Numbered from the stretch's first letter, positions 16,849 to 26,282 are shown. The stretch: DNA of 64,000 bases from Saccharopolyspora sp. SCSIO 74807 (GCF_037023755.1 NZ_CP146100.1:4681501-4745500), one strand, 5' to 3'. A program made the numbers and translations. The notes: a model not told the origin generated them from the sequence alone.

Positions 16849-17147
16849 ACATACTGCGGGCGTGGCAAGAGTGCGCGCGGAACAGCAGGTGGCGCCATGG
16901 TCAGGACGGCGAATCCGGCCGGGGGAGTGGAGCTCGCCGAGTGCGCGGTGCGGCGCTGCCGAACGAGCGGCGGAGTCGTTTGCGGGCCGGGACTCGGCAG
17001 GCGTCAGCCGCAGCCCTCGGCAGGCGTCGCCGCGGGGTCTTCGGCGTCCGCTCGTGAGGGAACCGGCCCAGGGCCGGTGTTCCGCGGCAAGCGCGTTCCC
17101 GGCGCGCGGCCGTTTGCCGCCACGGCCGGGAACGCCTTGCCGTCGGG
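16849..17147. other. Intergenic stretch without a recognised gene
   Basis: About 300 bases between the AurF-family promoter region and the end of the first amidase gene. Frames are open here, as expected from the GC content, but none has a family motif or ribosome site. I see no repeat, RNA or strong hairpin. Confidence 0.5.
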
Positions 17148-18650
17148 TCAGTCGTCCCCGGGGGCCAGCGGTGGCTCGTGGCCGGCCCACGGCCGGGCCC
17201 GCTCCAGCTGTCCTGCCAGCTGGAACAGCGTGCTCTCGCCCGCGAGCGGGGCGACGAACTGCACGCCGAGCGGCAAGCCCTCGGGCGTCCAGTGCAGCGG
17301 GACGGACATCGCCGGGCGGCCGGTGATGTTGGCCAATTGCGTGTAGGGCACCCGCGACATGCTGTCCTGCGCGAGCTTGTCGAGAATGCCCGAGCGGCGC
17401 ACCAGCCCTCCCGCGCGCAGCGCCAGCACGGCCTTCCCGAGCACCCGCGATGCCCGCGGGGTCTCGAGCTCGCCGACTCGCCACGGCGGGCTGGCAACGC
17501 TCGGCGTCAACAGCAGGTCGTAGTGCTCGTGAAACCGCGCCAGCCGCCGGGCGTGCCCGTGCCAGTTCTGGAGTGCGGACAGCAGCTGCGGGGCGCTGGT
17601 GCTGCGGCCGACCGCAGCGAGCAACCGGGTCTCGAGCTCGAAGGAGCTCTGCGGTGCGTGGGCGGAGGCGGCTTCGACCTCGGAAGCCAGGTGCACCGAC
17701 CAGGCACGCAGGAAATCCACGGATATCTCGGCGAAGTCCACCGGCGGCGGAACCTCCTCGACCTGGTGGCCCAGGGAGGTGAGCAGTTCCGCCGCGTCGG
17801 TCATGGCCCGGACCGCTTCCGGATGGGGTTCTCCCAGCGCCGCGGAGGCGTTGAACCCGATCCGCAAGGTCCCGGGCTCCCGGGTGACCTGCTCGGTGAA
17901 GCTGCGGTCCGGCGCCGCTGCCGCGAACGGCCCCGCGGGATCGAAGCCGGTGAGGCAGTCCAGGCCCGCCGCGCTGTCCCGCACGGTGCGCGAGAGCACA
18001 CCGTCCACCAGTCCACCGTGAAAGCCCTCCGCGCGCGCCGGCCCGGCGGGCACCACGCCCCGGCCCGCCTTGAACCCGAACACTCCGCAGCACGCGGCCG
18101 GGTTGCGCATCGAGCCGCCGCCGTCGTTCGCACCGGCCAGCGGGACGATCCCTGCTGCCACCGCGGCCGCGGCACCACCGGAGGAGCCGCCGGGGGTGCG
18201 GTCGAGCCGCCACGGGTTGCGCGCCGGGCCGAACGCGGCCGGCTCGGTAACGGCACTCGTGCCGAACTCCGGGGTGTTCGTCCGGCCGAACACGACGAGT
18301 CCGGCGTCGGTCCAGCGGCGCACCACCTCGGCGGTCTCGGCGGCGGGAACGTTGGCCAGTGCGCGTGATCCGGCGCTGGAGGACATTCCTGCCATCTCCT
18401 GGTACAGGTCCTTGAGCAGGAACGGGACTCCGGCAAAAGGGCCTCCGCTAGCAGCGGGGCCGTCGGATCCGCCGCGCACGCGCTCGCGGGCCTGGTCGTA
18501 GAGGCGCTGCGTGAGGGCGCCCAGCCGCGGGCCGACCTCCTCGGCGCGCGCCACCGCGGCTTCCAGCACCTCTTCGGCGGGCACCACGCCGGAACGGATC
18601 AACTCTGCCAGCCCGAGCCCGTCGTGCTCGCGGTACTCCGAATACTGCAC
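17148..18650 (-). CDS. Amidase (amidase signature family), duplicate A
   Basis: A 500-residue amidase-signature hydrolase. The triad is in place with standard spacing: Lys80 (LLKDL), cis-Ser156 (PGGSSGG) and nucleophile Ser180 ([10 protein letters not shown]). It would hydrolyse a carboxamide; the substrate is unknown and there is no signal peptide. The start is GTG 18650. It is a tandem copy of the gene at 18849-20339: most of the protein is the same, with clear divergence after residue 60 and in the middle. A GMC oxidoreductase lies upstream of the pair. GatA is unlikely because GatB and GatC are absent. Confidence 0.92.
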   Translation of the reverse strand: MQYSEYREHDGLGLAELIRSGVVPAEEVLEAAVARAEEVGPRLGALTQRLYDQARERVRGGSDGPAASGGPFAGVPFLLKDLYQEMAGMSSSAGSRALANVPAAETAEVVRRWTDAGLVVFGRTNTPEFGTSAVTEPAAFGPARNPWRLDRTPGGSSGGAAAAVAAGIVPLAGANDGGGSMRNPAACCGVFGFKAGRGVVPAGPARAEGFHGGLVDGVLSRTVRDSAAGLDCLTGFDPAGPFAAAAPDRSFTEQVTREPGTLRIGFNASAALGEPHPEAVRAMTDAAELLTSLGHQVEEVPPPVDFAEISVDFLRAWSVHLASEVEAASAHAPQSSFELETRLLAAVGRSTSAPQLLSALQNWHGHARRLARFHEHYDLLLTPSVASPPWRVGELETPRASRVLGKAVLALRAGGLVRRSGILDKLAQDSMSRVPYTQLANITGRPAMSVPLHWTPEGLPLGVQFVAPLAGESTLFQLAGQLERARPWAGHEPPLAPGDD

Positions 18651-18746
18651 GCCACCACCTTGCGCATAGCACTTTCCGATTCGGTGGCAATTTTGCCGAA
18701 CCGTGCGCGGAATCCGGCGCCCGGACGCACGACTCCGGGGTTTTCC

Positions 18747-18757
18747 TCCACTATGGA
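18747..18757. repeat. Dispersed dyad TCCACTATGGA, copy 3
   Basis: The same dyad as copy 2, between the two tandem amidase genes and followed by CGAACGTGCG. Confidence 0.4.
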
Positions 18758-18848
18758 CGAACGTGCGCCCGCGGTGCGGGGAAATGCGCGTTTCGCCCGG
18801 AATCCAGGCTGGGTGTGAGTTGCGAGCGCATTCCTCGCCAGGGTCGGT

Positions 18849-20339
18849 TCAGCCGTGCGCGGCGGCGCGCAGCGGTGGCTCGTGACCGGCCCAGGGCCGA
18901 GCCTGTTCCAGCTGTCCTGCCAGCTGGAACAGCGTTCCTTCGCCCGCGAGCGGGGCGACGAACTGCACGCCGAGCGGCAAGCCCTCGGGCGTCCAGTGCA
19001 GCGGCACGGACATCGCCGGGCGGCCGGTGAGGTTGGCCAGCTGCGTGTAGGGCACGTGCCGCAGGTTGCCGCGCGCGACCCGGTCGACCACGCCGGAGCG
19101 GCGCAGCAGTCCGCCGCCGCGCATCGCCAGCGCGGCTCTGCCGAGGACCTGCAACGCCTTCGGGGTGTCCAGCTCGCCGATGCGCAGCGGCGGACCGGCC
19201 AGGCTGGGCGTCAACAGCAGGTCGTGGTGCCGGTGGAACTCCGCCAGCCGCCGGGTGTGCTGGTGCCAGCGATCCAACGTGGACACGTACTGCGCAGCGC
19301 CGGTGCTGCGGCCCGCCGCGGCGAGCAGCCGGGTGTCCAGCTCGAAGGAGCTGCGCGGCGCGTGGCGGGCGGCTTCGTCGAGCGCTGCGGCCAGCCGCAC
19401 CGACCACGCCTGCAGGAAGTCCACGGCGAGTGCGGAGAGGTCCACCGGCGGCGGGACTTCTTCGACGTGGTGGCCCAGGGAGGTGAGCAGTTCCGCCGCG
19501 TCGGTCATCGCCCGGACCGCTTCCGGATGCGGATCACCCAGCGCCGAGGCGGCGCTGAAGCCGATCCGCAGGGGCGCAGGCTCCCGCGTGACCTCCTCGG
19601 CGAAGCTGCGCTCCGGCGCCGCCGCCGCGAACGGGCCCGCGGGGTCGGGACCGGCGAGGCAGTCCAGCGCCGCCGCGCTGTCCCGGACGCTGCGCGAGAC
19701 CACGCCGTCCAGCGCGGCGCCGTGGAAGTTCTCGCCGCGCATCGGCCCGGCGGGCACCAAGCCCCGCCCGGCCTTGAGCCCGAACACCCCGCAGCAGGCG
19801 GCCGGGATGCGGATCGAGCCACCGCCGTCGCTGGCACCGGCCAGCGGGACGATCCCCGCGGCGACCGCGGCAGCGGCGCCACCGGACGAGCCGCCGGGCG
19901 TGCGGTCGAGCTGCCACGGGTTGCGCGCCGGGCCGAACGCGGTCGGCTCGGTGATGGGTTTCGCGCCGAACTCAGGGGTGTTCGTGCGGCCGAACACGAC
20001 GAGCCCGGCGTCGGTCCAGCGGCGCACCACCTCGGCGGTCTCCGCGGCGGGAACCGTGCGCAGCGCGCGTGATCCGCCGCTGGACGGCAGCCCGGCCACT
20101 TCCTGGTGCAGGTCTTTGAGCAGGAACGGGACTCCTGCGAACGGACCTTCGGGTGCGCCGCCGCGGACGCGCTCGCGGGCTTGGTCGTAGAGCCGTTGCG
20201 TCAGCGCCCCGAGTCGCGGGCCGACGTCCTCGGCGCGCGCCACCGCGGCTTCCAGCACCTCGGCGGCGGGCACCGCACCGGTACGGATCAACTCCGCCAG
20301 GCCGAGCCCGTCGTGTTCGCGGTACTCCGAGTACTGCAC
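18849..20339 (-). CDS. Amidase (amidase signature family), duplicate B
   Basis: A 496-residue paralogue of the amidase at 17148-18650 with the same catalytic set: Lys75 in LLKDL, cis-Ser in PGGSSGG and nucleophile Ser in DGGGSIRIPA. It lacks about five residues near position 60 relative to its twin. The open frame reaches 20498, but GTG 20339 is clearly the start: it aligns with the twin and has ATAGGAGG just upstream. Catalytic residues are intact in both copies, so both are likely active, perhaps with different substrates. The GMC oxidoreductase lies directly upstream on the same strand. Confidence 0.92.
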   Translation of the reverse strand: MQYSEYREHDGLGLAELIRTGAVPAAEVLEAAVARAEDVGPRLGALTQRLYDQARERVRGGAPEGPFAGVPFLLKDLHQEVAGLPSSGGSRALRTVPAAETAEVVRRWTDAGLVVFGRTNTPEFGAKPITEPTAFGPARNPWQLDRTPGGSSGGAAAAVAAGIVPLAGASDGGGSIRIPAACCGVFGLKAGRGLVPAGPMRGENFHGAALDGVVSRSVRDSAAALDCLAGPDPAGPFAAAAPERSFAEEVTREPAPLRIGFSAASALGDPHPEAVRAMTDAAELLTSLGHHVEEVPPPVDLSALAVDFLQAWSVRLAAALDEAARHAPRSSFELDTRLLAAAGRSTGAAQYVSTLDRWHQHTRRLAEFHRHHDLLLTPSLAGPPLRIGELDTPKALQVLGRAALAMRGGGLLRRSGVVDRVARGNLRHVPYTQLANLTGRPAMSVPLHWTPEGLPLGVQFVAPLAGEGTLFQLAGQLEQARPWAGHEPPLRAAAHG

Positions 20340-20469
20340 GCAGCCTCCTATCGCGTCCGGCGAGACGCGGCCGATCTTGCCGGGCCGCCATCGGAGTCCG
20401 GCATCGGGTCTCCGGGCTGAGCGACCCGGCGCACGACGGTAATCGACGTGGCCGCTGCGAAGATCCGGC

Positions 20470-22011
20470 TCAGCGCAGGCGGTCGGCCATGAGTTCACCG
20501 GCCATGATCGCGGCCAGGTTCGTGTTGGCCCGCGGCACCGACGGGAAGATCGACGCGTCGATCACCCGCAAGCCATCGAACCCGAGCACGCGGCAGTCCG
20601 GGTCGACCACCGCGTCGCGGTCACCGGCGCCGCCCATCCTGCAGGTGCTCGTGGCGTGCTGCGCGTCGGCGACCGCGCTCAGCAGGTACCGATCCAGCGC
20701 GCGGTCGTCGTCGAGCGCGGCGAACAAGGCGCTGTTGTGCGAATCCGGCGAGTCCTCGGTGATCTTCGCGGTGGCCGGGGCGCGCGCCAGCTCGACCAGC
20801 TCGCGCAGCCCGTCGCGCATCCGCGCGAGGTCCCGCTCGTCGGAGAGCATCCGCTCCTGCACCCGCGGCTGCGCCTCCGGATCGAGCGAGGTCAGCCGCA
20901 GCAAGCCGCGGGAGTGGCACTGGTTGACCCACACTCCGAACGCGCCCGCTCCGGCGCCGGTGTCGGCTCCGGCCATCGACAGCACGTTGCGGTTCATGGC
21001 GGTCAGCAGCATGTCGTTGCTCGCCGTCGGCGAGCTGGCGTAGCGCACGCAGACGTTGGTGTGCCGGGCGTCCGGGTCCGTGGCGGTGGCTTCGGCGGTC
21101 AGCGGGATCTCGACGAGCGCCAGCGGATGGTCCTGCAGCCCGCGCCCGACCGGCAGGTCCGCGCGCACCTCGACGCCCAGCGCCCGCAGCTCGGCACCGG
21201 GACCGATCCCGGAACGCAGCAGGATCGCGGGCGAGTGGATCGCTCCGGCGCTGAGCACGATCTCGTCGGCGTACTCGGTGACGGTCTTCCCGCCAACGCG
21301 CACGTCGACCCCAGTCGCCCGTTCCCCGGCGAAGACGACGCGCTCGACCAGAGCATCGCCGCGCACCGTGAGCCCGCCACCGTCCCGGTTCGCTTCCAGA
21401 TATGCGTCGTTGACCGAAACCCGTCGCCCGGAACGCGAATTGATCGGGTAGGGCGAGACCCCGGTGGCGCCCGGCGCGTTGACGTTCCCGGACCACGGGT
21501 ACCCGGCGTCCAGCGCCGATCGGCACAGCGCGGCGTCGACCGCACCCCACTCGTGGTCCGGCGTCCGGTAGATGGGCGTCGGGCCACCACGGCCGTGGTA
21601 GGGGAGGTGGCCGTAGGACTCGTCGTCCTCCAGCTTCACGAAGTACGGCAGCACGTCGTCGCGCGACCAGCCCGCGAGGGCCCAGTCGTCGAAGTCCTCC
21701 AGCGGCGGGCGGATCGCGATCTGGCCGTTGACCGCGGAACTCCCGCCCGCGCCCTTGCCGCGCCAGTACGGCGCAGGCGGCTGCTCGTCCGTGCGAGTCG
21801 CGTCGAGACCCGCCCACAGCAGGTGCGCGGCCGCCGCGGGATCCAGCAACGCCCGGCCCGGGTTGGGGGAGCGCCAGGCCTCGGGCATCTCGGCCGAGCG
21901 GTAGTCCGATCCCGCTTCCAGCAGCAGCACCCGCTTGCCCCGCTGCGCGGAACGCGTCGCGAGCGGTGCGCCCGAAGAACCGGCGCCGACGACGATCAGA
22001 TCCCAGCCCAT
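20470..22011 (-). CDS. GMC family FAD-dependent oxidoreductase
   Basis: A 513-residue glucose-methanol-choline oxidoreductase. The N-terminal FAD loop is VVGAGSSGAPLA, followed by the GMC signature around WRGKGAGGSSAVNG, AGAIHSPAILLRSGIGP and the C-terminal HATSTCRMGG, which holds the catalytic His. The closing VIDASIFPSVPRANTNLAAIM is also typical. It would oxidise a primary alcohol (choline dehydrogenase/alcohol oxidase-like). An Lrp/AsnC regulator lies 87 bases upstream and two amidases follow 130 bases downstream. The substrate is not predictable. Confidence 0.93.
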   Translation of the reverse strand: MGWDLIVVGAGSSGAPLATRSAQRGKRVLLLEAGSDYRSAEMPEAWRSPNPGRALLDPAAAAHLLWAGLDATRTDEQPPAPYWRGKGAGGSSAVNGQIAIRPPLEDFDDWALAGWSRDDVLPYFVKLEDDESYGHLPYHGRGGPTPIYRTPDHEWGAVDAALCRSALDAGYPWSGNVNAPGATGVSPYPINSRSGRRVSVNDAYLEANRDGGGLTVRGDALVERVVFAGERATGVDVRVGGKTVTEYADEIVLSAGAIHSPAILLRSGIGPGAELRALGVEVRADLPVGRGLQDHPLALVEIPLTAEATATDPDARHTNVCVRYASSPTASNDMLLTAMNRNVLSMAGADTGAGAGAFGVWVNQCHSRGLLRLTSLDPEAQPRVQERMLSDERDLARMRDGLRELVELARAPATAKITEDSPDSHNSALFAALDDDRALDRYLLSAVADAQHATSTCRMGGAGDRDAVVDPDCRVLGFDGLRVIDASIFPSVPRANTNLAAIMAGELMADRLR

Positions 22012-22098
22012 GCGAACCTCCGCACTCCGGCGCAGGCGCGGCCGGTGTCCGGAAGCGTGCGGTGCGCGCGGTGTCAGGTCAAGAGTCGGCCGGGCACC

Positions 22099-22599
22099 TC
22101 AGCCACCGCTGTCGGCGGGATCGTTGCGGATGTCGTCGAAGATCAAGTGGGTGCGGGTGCCGCGCACACCGGGCAGGCTCGGCAGCTGTTCGAGCACCAC
22201 GCGCCGGAGGTGTTCGTTGTCGGTCGTGTGCACCAGCAGCATCACGTCGAATTCCCCGCCGACCAGCGCCATGTGCCGGACCTCCGGGATGCGCCGCAGG
22301 TGCTGCGTCAGGTCGCGCCAGGAGTTCTGCCGCACGGTGAGGGTGACGTAGGCCGATGTGGACAGTCCCGCTCGCGCGGGGTCGATCACCGCGGTGAAAC
22401 CGGTCAGCACGCCGGATCGCTTGAGCCGTTCCAGTCGGGTGTAGGCGTTCGCGCGCGAGATGTTCAACCGCTGGGCCAGCATCCGCACCGCCATCCGGCC
22501 GTCGCGGCTGAGCTCGCGCAGGATGTTCTGATCGAGTTCGTCCAGGCCCGGAGCAATCTGTCCGCCCGCGCCTTCCGGAGTGCCGCCGTTGCTGGACAT
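22099..22599 (-). CDS. Lrp/AsnC family regulator, likely BkdR-type
   Basis: A 166-residue feast/famine regulator. The N-terminal winged helix-turn-helix (LDELDQNILRELSRDGRMAVRMLAQRLNISRANAYTRLERL, in part) is followed by an AsnC ligand-binding domain with VGGEFDVMLLV. ATG 22599 is chosen because GGGAGGAG lies just upstream; the longer open frame is not supported. It is divergent from the branched-chain 2-oxoacid dehydrogenase operon, the classic position of BkdR, and probably senses a branched-chain amino acid or oxoacid. It could also act on the GMC gene on its own strand. Confidence 0.9.
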   Translation of the reverse strand: MSSNGGTPEGAGGQIAPGLDELDQNILRELSRDGRMAVRMLAQRLNISRANAYTRLERLKRSGVLTGFTAVIDPARAGLSTSAYVTLTVRQNSWRDLTQHLRRIPEVRHMALVGGEFDVMLLVHTTDNEHLRRVVLEQLPSLPGVRGTRTHLIFDDIRNDPADSGG

Positions 22600-22715
22600 C
22601 TGACTCCTCCCGAAGTGCTTTTTCGGCACTGTGTCTGCGAAATCGCCGCACTTGTGGGCAGAACATAGCAGTGCTGCGCACAATCCCGGGAGATCTGTTC
22701 GACGCGGAGGTGCGC
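22600..22715. promoter_or_regulatory. Divergent control region of the Lrp-type regulator and bkd operon
   Basis: The 116 bases between the two divergent starts. They hold an AT-richer stretch (AAGTGCTTTTTCGGCACTG) with a GTGC/GCAC-type dyad, and a second weak dyad around CAGTGCTGCGCAC. Lrp-family regulators bind such loosely repeated sites. No unique -10/-35 can be assigned. Confidence 0.4.
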
Positions 22716-23786
22716 ATGACGCGGGATGGGCCGATCCGGCTGCTGGCGGCGGACGGAGCAGTGGTCGAGGACCAGCGCCATTCGTTGCCACCGGCGGAAT
22801 CGCTGCTGGCGCACTACCGCACGATGGTGCTGGGCAGGCGGCTCAACGAACTGGCCGGTGCCTTGGTCCGCCAGGGCAGGCTCGCGGTTTACCCGTCTTC
22901 GCGCGGCCAGGAAGCCTGCCAGGTCGTCGCGGCCGGTGCGCTGCGCCCGGGCGACTGGTTGTTCCCGACCTACCGCGACTCGGTCGCGGCCGCCGCCCGC
23001 GGTGTGGACGCGGTCGAAGTCCTGACGCTGCTGGCGGGCGACTGGCATTGCGGTTACGACCCGCTGCGGCACCGGGTGGCTCCGCAGGCGACACCGTTGG
23101 CCACGCAGCTGCCGCACGCGGTCGGCGTGGCGCACGCCGCGCGGCTCAAGGGCGAGGACACCGTGGTCATGGCGTTGTGCGGGGACGGGGCGACCAGCGA
23201 GGGCGATTTCCACGAGGCGCTCAACTTCGCCGCGGTGCTGCGGGCGCCGGTCGTGTTCCTGGTGCAGAACAACAAGTACGCGATCTCAGTTCCGCTGGCG
23301 CGGCAGTCGGTGGCGCCTTCGCTGGCGGACAAGGGCGTCGGCTACGGGATGCCGGGTGTGCTGGTCGACGGCAACGACGCCGCGGCGCTTTCGGTGGTGC
23401 TGCAGGAGGCGGTCGAGCGAGCCGCGGCCGGTGCGGGCCCGACGCTCGTCGAGGCCGACACCTACCGACTTGAAGCGCACACCAACGCCGACGACGCGGC
23501 GCGGTACCGCGCCGACGCGGAGGTCTCGGAATGGCAACCGCGGGACCCGCTGATCCGGCTGCGCGCGCACTTGCGCGCCGAAGGGGTGCTCGACGACCGG
23601 GCCGACGCCGAAATCGCTGAGGCGGCCGAGGCCGAGGCAGAGCGCGTCCGCACCGCACTGGCGGCGGACTCCCCGGTCGACCCGGCCGAGCTGTTCGCCC
23701 ACGTGCACGCGAGGCCGACACCGGACGTGGCCGCGCAGGCCGCGTTGTTGCAAGCGGAATTGGCTGCACAGGAGGAGATCCGGTGA
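22716..23786 (+). CDS. bkdA: Branched-chain 2-oxoacid dehydrogenase E1 alpha subunit
   Basis: A 356-residue thiamine-diphosphate E1 alpha subunit. The ThDP fold motif runs from GDGATSEGDFHEALNFA to VQNNKYAIS (GDG...NN), and QLPHAVGVAHA precedes it. With E1 beta and E2 it decarboxylates 2-oxoacids from Val, Leu and Ile to branched acyl-CoA. ATG 22716 has GGAGG five bases upstream; an upstream GTG at 22671 lacks a site. Its stop overlaps the E1 beta start. The divergent Lrp regulator supports bkd rather than pyruvate dehydrogenase. Confidence 0.9.
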   Translation: MTRDGPIRLLAADGAVVEDQRHSLPPAESLLAHYRTMVLGRRLNELAGALVRQGRLAVYPSSRGQEACQVVAAGALRPGDWLFPTYRDSVAAAARGVDAVEVLTLLAGDWHCGYDPLRHRVAPQATPLATQLPHAVGVAHAARLKGEDTVVMALCGDGATSEGDFHEALNFAAVLRAPVVFLVQNNKYAISVPLARQSVAPSLADKGVGYGMPGVLVDGNDAAALSVVLQEAVERAAAGAGPTLVEADTYRLEAHTNADDAARYRADAEVSEWQPRDPLIRLRAHLRAEGVLDDRADAEIAEAAEAEAERVRTALAADSPVDPAELFAHVHARPTPDVAAQAALLQAELAAQEEIR

Positions 23787-24793
23787 CCGCGACGACTGCG
23801 ATCCCGGGCGTGGAGACACAACTGTCCATGGCCGGAGCGCTCAACACGGCACTGCGCGACGCGATGACCGCCGACGATTCGGTGGTCGTGTTCGGCGAGG
23901 ACGTCGGCCCGCTCGGCGGGGTCTTCCGGGTGACCGACGGGCTGACCGCGACGTTCGGCGAACAGCGCTGCTTCGACACGCCGCTGGCCGAGGCGGGCAT
24001 CGCCGGGCTCGCGATCGGGATGGCGATGAACGGGCTGCGCCCGGTCGTGGAGATGCAGTTCGACGCGTTCGCCTACCCCGCGTTCGAGCAGATCACCAGC
24101 CACTTGGCGAAGATGGCCAACCGCACGCGCGGACGCGTCCGGCTGCCCGTGGTGGTGCGCGTGCCCTACGCCGGAGGCATCGGCGGGGTCGAGCACCACT
24201 GCGACTCGTCCGAGGCGTACTACGCGCACACTCCGGGACTCACCGTGGTGGCGCCTTCGTCCAACGCGGACGCTTACGGGCTGCTGCGGGCGGCGATCGA
24301 GCATCCGGACCCGGTCATCTTCCTCGAGCCGAAGAAGCACTACTTCAGCGCCGAGCAGGTCGACACCACGCGCGAAGTGCCGCCGATCGGCCGGGCGGTG
24401 GTGCGCAGGCCCGGCGCGGACGCCACGCTGATCGCCTACGGCCCGTCCGTGCCGGTCGCGCTCGGCGCCGCCGAGATGGCCGCCGCGGAAGGGCGCGACC
24501 TGGGCGTGGTCGACCTGCGCTCGATCGTGCCGTTCGACGACGCGACCGTGCTTGCCGAGGTGCGCCGGACCGGGCGCGCGGTCGTGGTGGCCGAAGCGCC
24601 CGGGTTCGCCTCGGTGGCCTCCGAGATCGCCGCGCGGGTCGCCGAGGGGTGCTTCCACCACCTCGAAGCGCCGGTCCGGCGGGTCACCGGGTTCGACGTG
24701 CCGTACCCGCCGCCGAAGCTCGAACGGCACTACCTGCCCGGCGCCGAGCGCGTCCTGGACACCGTCGACGAACTGCAATGGGATCACCGATGA
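23783..24793 (+). CDS. bkdB: Branched-chain 2-oxoacid dehydrogenase E1 beta subunit
   Basis: A 336-residue transketolase-like E1 beta subunit. GEDVGPLGGVFRVTDGL and FGEQRCFDTPLAEAGIAGLAIGMA are diagnostic, as are VRVPYAGGIGGVEHHCDS and EPKKHYF. It forms the active site together with E1 alpha. The GTG start overlaps the E1 alpha stop (GTGA), and its stop overlaps the E2 start (ATGA), so the three subunits are translationally coupled. Confidence 0.93.
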   Translation: MTATTAIPGVETQLSMAGALNTALRDAMTADDSVVVFGEDVGPLGGVFRVTDGLTATFGEQRCFDTPLAEAGIAGLAIGMAMNGLRPVVEMQFDAFAYPAFEQITSHLAKMANRTRGRVRLPVVVRVPYAGGIGGVEHHCDSSEAYYAHTPGLTVVAPSSNADAYGLLRAAIEHPDPVIFLEPKKHYFSAEQVDTTREVPPIGRAVVRRPGADATLIAYGPSVPVALGAAEMAAAEGRDLGVVDLRSIVPFDDATVLAEVRRTGRAVVVAEAPGFASVASEIAARVAEGCFHHLEAPVRRVTGFDVPYPPPKLERHYLPGAERVLDTVDELQWDHR

Positions 24794-26082
24794 GCACCCG
24801 CACCTTCGCCCTGCCCGACCTCGGGGAAGGGCTCACCGAAGCGCAGCTGGTCCGCTGGCTGGTCGAACCCGGCGGCGCGGTCGCGATCGACGCGCCGGTG
24901 GCCGAGGTGGAGACCGCCAAGGCGATGGTCGAGGTGCCATCGCCCTACGCCGGGGTTGTCGCCGAACTGCACGGTGCAGAAGGCGCCACGATCGCCGTGG
25001 GCGCACCGCTGATCACGGTGGAAACCGCGCGGGCCGAAGCCGACGGCGCGCCCTCCGGTGGGGACGAGCAGCGCGGCGGTTCCGGGAACGTCCTCATCGG
25101 GTACGGGACCGGACCTGCCGCTGATGCTCCGCCGCGTCGTCGCCGCCGATCCGCTCCGGCGCCCGAGCGGGCGGCGGGGGAGCGGCCCGCGGTCGTGTCC
25201 CCGCTGGTGCGCAAGCTCGCCAAGGATCGCAGTGTCGATCTCACCGCGATCCGCGGGAGCGGTGCGAACGGCCTGATCACGAGGTCCGATGTGGAGTCCG
25301 CCGCGACATCGGCGGACATGGGCACTGCGGCACCGGTGGACGCGGGCGCCGTGGCACCGGCGGACACGGGAGCTGTGGCATCGGCGGACGCGGGAGCCGA
25401 CGCGCGTACCGGCTTGCCGATCCGTGAACGCATCCCCCTGACCGGCACGCGCGGAGCCATCGCCGCCGCGCTCTCCCGCAGCAGGCAGGAGATCCCGGAA
25501 GCAACGACCTGGGTGGACGTGGACGCGACCGAACTGGTGGCGCACCGCGCCGCCGACGCGGGCGGACCCGGCCTGCTGGCCCTCGTCGCGCGGTTCGCGC
25601 TCGCCGGCCTGGCCCGCTTCCCGGTGCTCAACGCGCGGGTCGCGGGCGGGGAGATCCAGGTGCTCGACGGGATCAACCTCGGCATCGCCACGCACACCGA
25701 TCGCGGACTGGTGGTGCCCGTGGTGCGCGACGCGCACCGGCTCAGCGCCCGCGGGCTCGACGCGGAGATCCGCAGCGCGACCGCCGCGGCGAAGGACGGC
25801 TCGGCCGGGCTCACCGGCGGGTCGTTCACGCTCAACAACTACGGGTCGTTCGGCGTCGACGGCAGCGCGGCGATCATCAACCACCCCGAGGTGGCGATCC
25901 TCGGCATGGGGCGCATCCTGCCGCGGCCGTGGGTCGTGGACGGGCGGCTGGAGCCGCGGCGGATCACTCAGCTGTCGCTGGTGTTCGACCACCGCGTGTG
26001 CGACGGCGGGACCGCCGCCGGCTTCCTGCGGTTCGTGGCCGATGCCGTCGAGTCGCCCGTTTCCGCGCTCGCCGACCTCTGA
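24790..26082 (+). CDS. bkdC: Branched-chain 2-oxoacid dehydrogenase E2 (lipoyl acyltransferase)
   Basis: A 430-residue E2 component. Residues 1-80 form one lipoyl domain with the modified Lys in VETAKAMVEVPS. A peripheral-subunit-binding domain follows around residues 137-172 (VVSPLVRKLAKDRSVDL, GLITRSDVE). Next is an Ala/Asp-rich linker made of four 8-residue repeats, then the catalytic acyltransferase domain ending with DHRVCDGG, which supplies the His and Asp. No E3 (lipoamide dehydrogenase) gene follows, so the complex must borrow one from elsewhere. The ATG overlaps the E1 beta stop. Confidence 0.93.
   Translation: MSTRTFALPDLGEGLTEAQLVRWLVEPGGAVAIDAPVAEVETAKAMVEVPSPYAGVVAELHGAEGATIAVGAPLITVETARAEADGAPSGGDEQRGGSGNVLIGYGTGPAADAPPRRRRRSAPAPERAAGERPAVVSPLVRKLAKDRSVDLTAIRGSGANGLITRSDVESAATSADMGTAAPVDAGAVAPADTGAVASADAGADARTGLPIRERIPLTGTRGAIAAALSRSRQEIPEATTWVDVDATELVAHRAADAGGPGLLALVARFALAGLARFPVLNARVAGGEIQVLDGINLGIATHTDRGLVVPVVRDAHRLSARGLDAEIRSATAAAKDGSAGLTGGSFTLNNYGSFGVDGSAAIINHPEVAILGMGRILPRPWVVDGRLEPRRITQLSLVFDHRVCDGGTAAGFLRFVADAVESPVSALADL
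25309..25404 (+). repeat. Four 24-base tandem repeats in the E2 linker
   Basis: Four in-frame copies coding for SADMGTAA, PVDAGAVA, PADTGAVA and SADAGADA. This is a flexible Ala/Pro-type hinge, usual for E2 proteins, but here clearly built by duplication of a 24-base unit. Confidence 0.8.
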
Positions 26083-26220
26083 GTTCCTCGCTTTGCACGT
26101 CGTTCTGCGCAGGTGATCGGGAACCGCAGGCGCCGCCTCCCGCCGGACCAGGGGAATCGCGGGCAGCGGCCCGCCGGTTCCGGCACGTCCGCGGCCCGCA
26201 CGCCGACCCCGGTTGCCGGT

Positions 26221-26235
26221 GTCAACTAAGTTGAC
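26221..26235. promoter_or_regulatory. Operator-like palindrome GTCAACTAAGTTGAC
   Basis: A perfect 7-1-7 dyad 48 bases before the SDR start. It has the size and position of a TetR- or MarR-family operator. The TetR gene two positions downstream is the obvious candidate. Confidence 0.55.
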
Positions 26236-26282
26236 AATAACCTGCCCGGGGCAGTCGCAGCCGGACTTCTCGAGGAGACGAC

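Noticed and set aside
16849-17147. Possible small gene between the AurF-like gene and amidase A
   Set aside because: Open frames exist on both strands, but none has a ribosome site, a family motif or an obvious start.
17148-20339. GatA subunit of tRNA-dependent amidotransferase
   Set aside because: There are two copies, no gatB or gatC, and the neighbours are catabolic; the sequence is of the general amidase type.
22671-22715. GTG at 22671 as start of E1 alpha
   Set aside because: It lacks a ribosome site, while ATG 22716 has GGAGG at correct spacing.
25309-25404. Regular repeats considered as a CRISPR or mobile repeat
   Set aside because: They are contiguous, in frame and encode an E2 linker, with no spacers.
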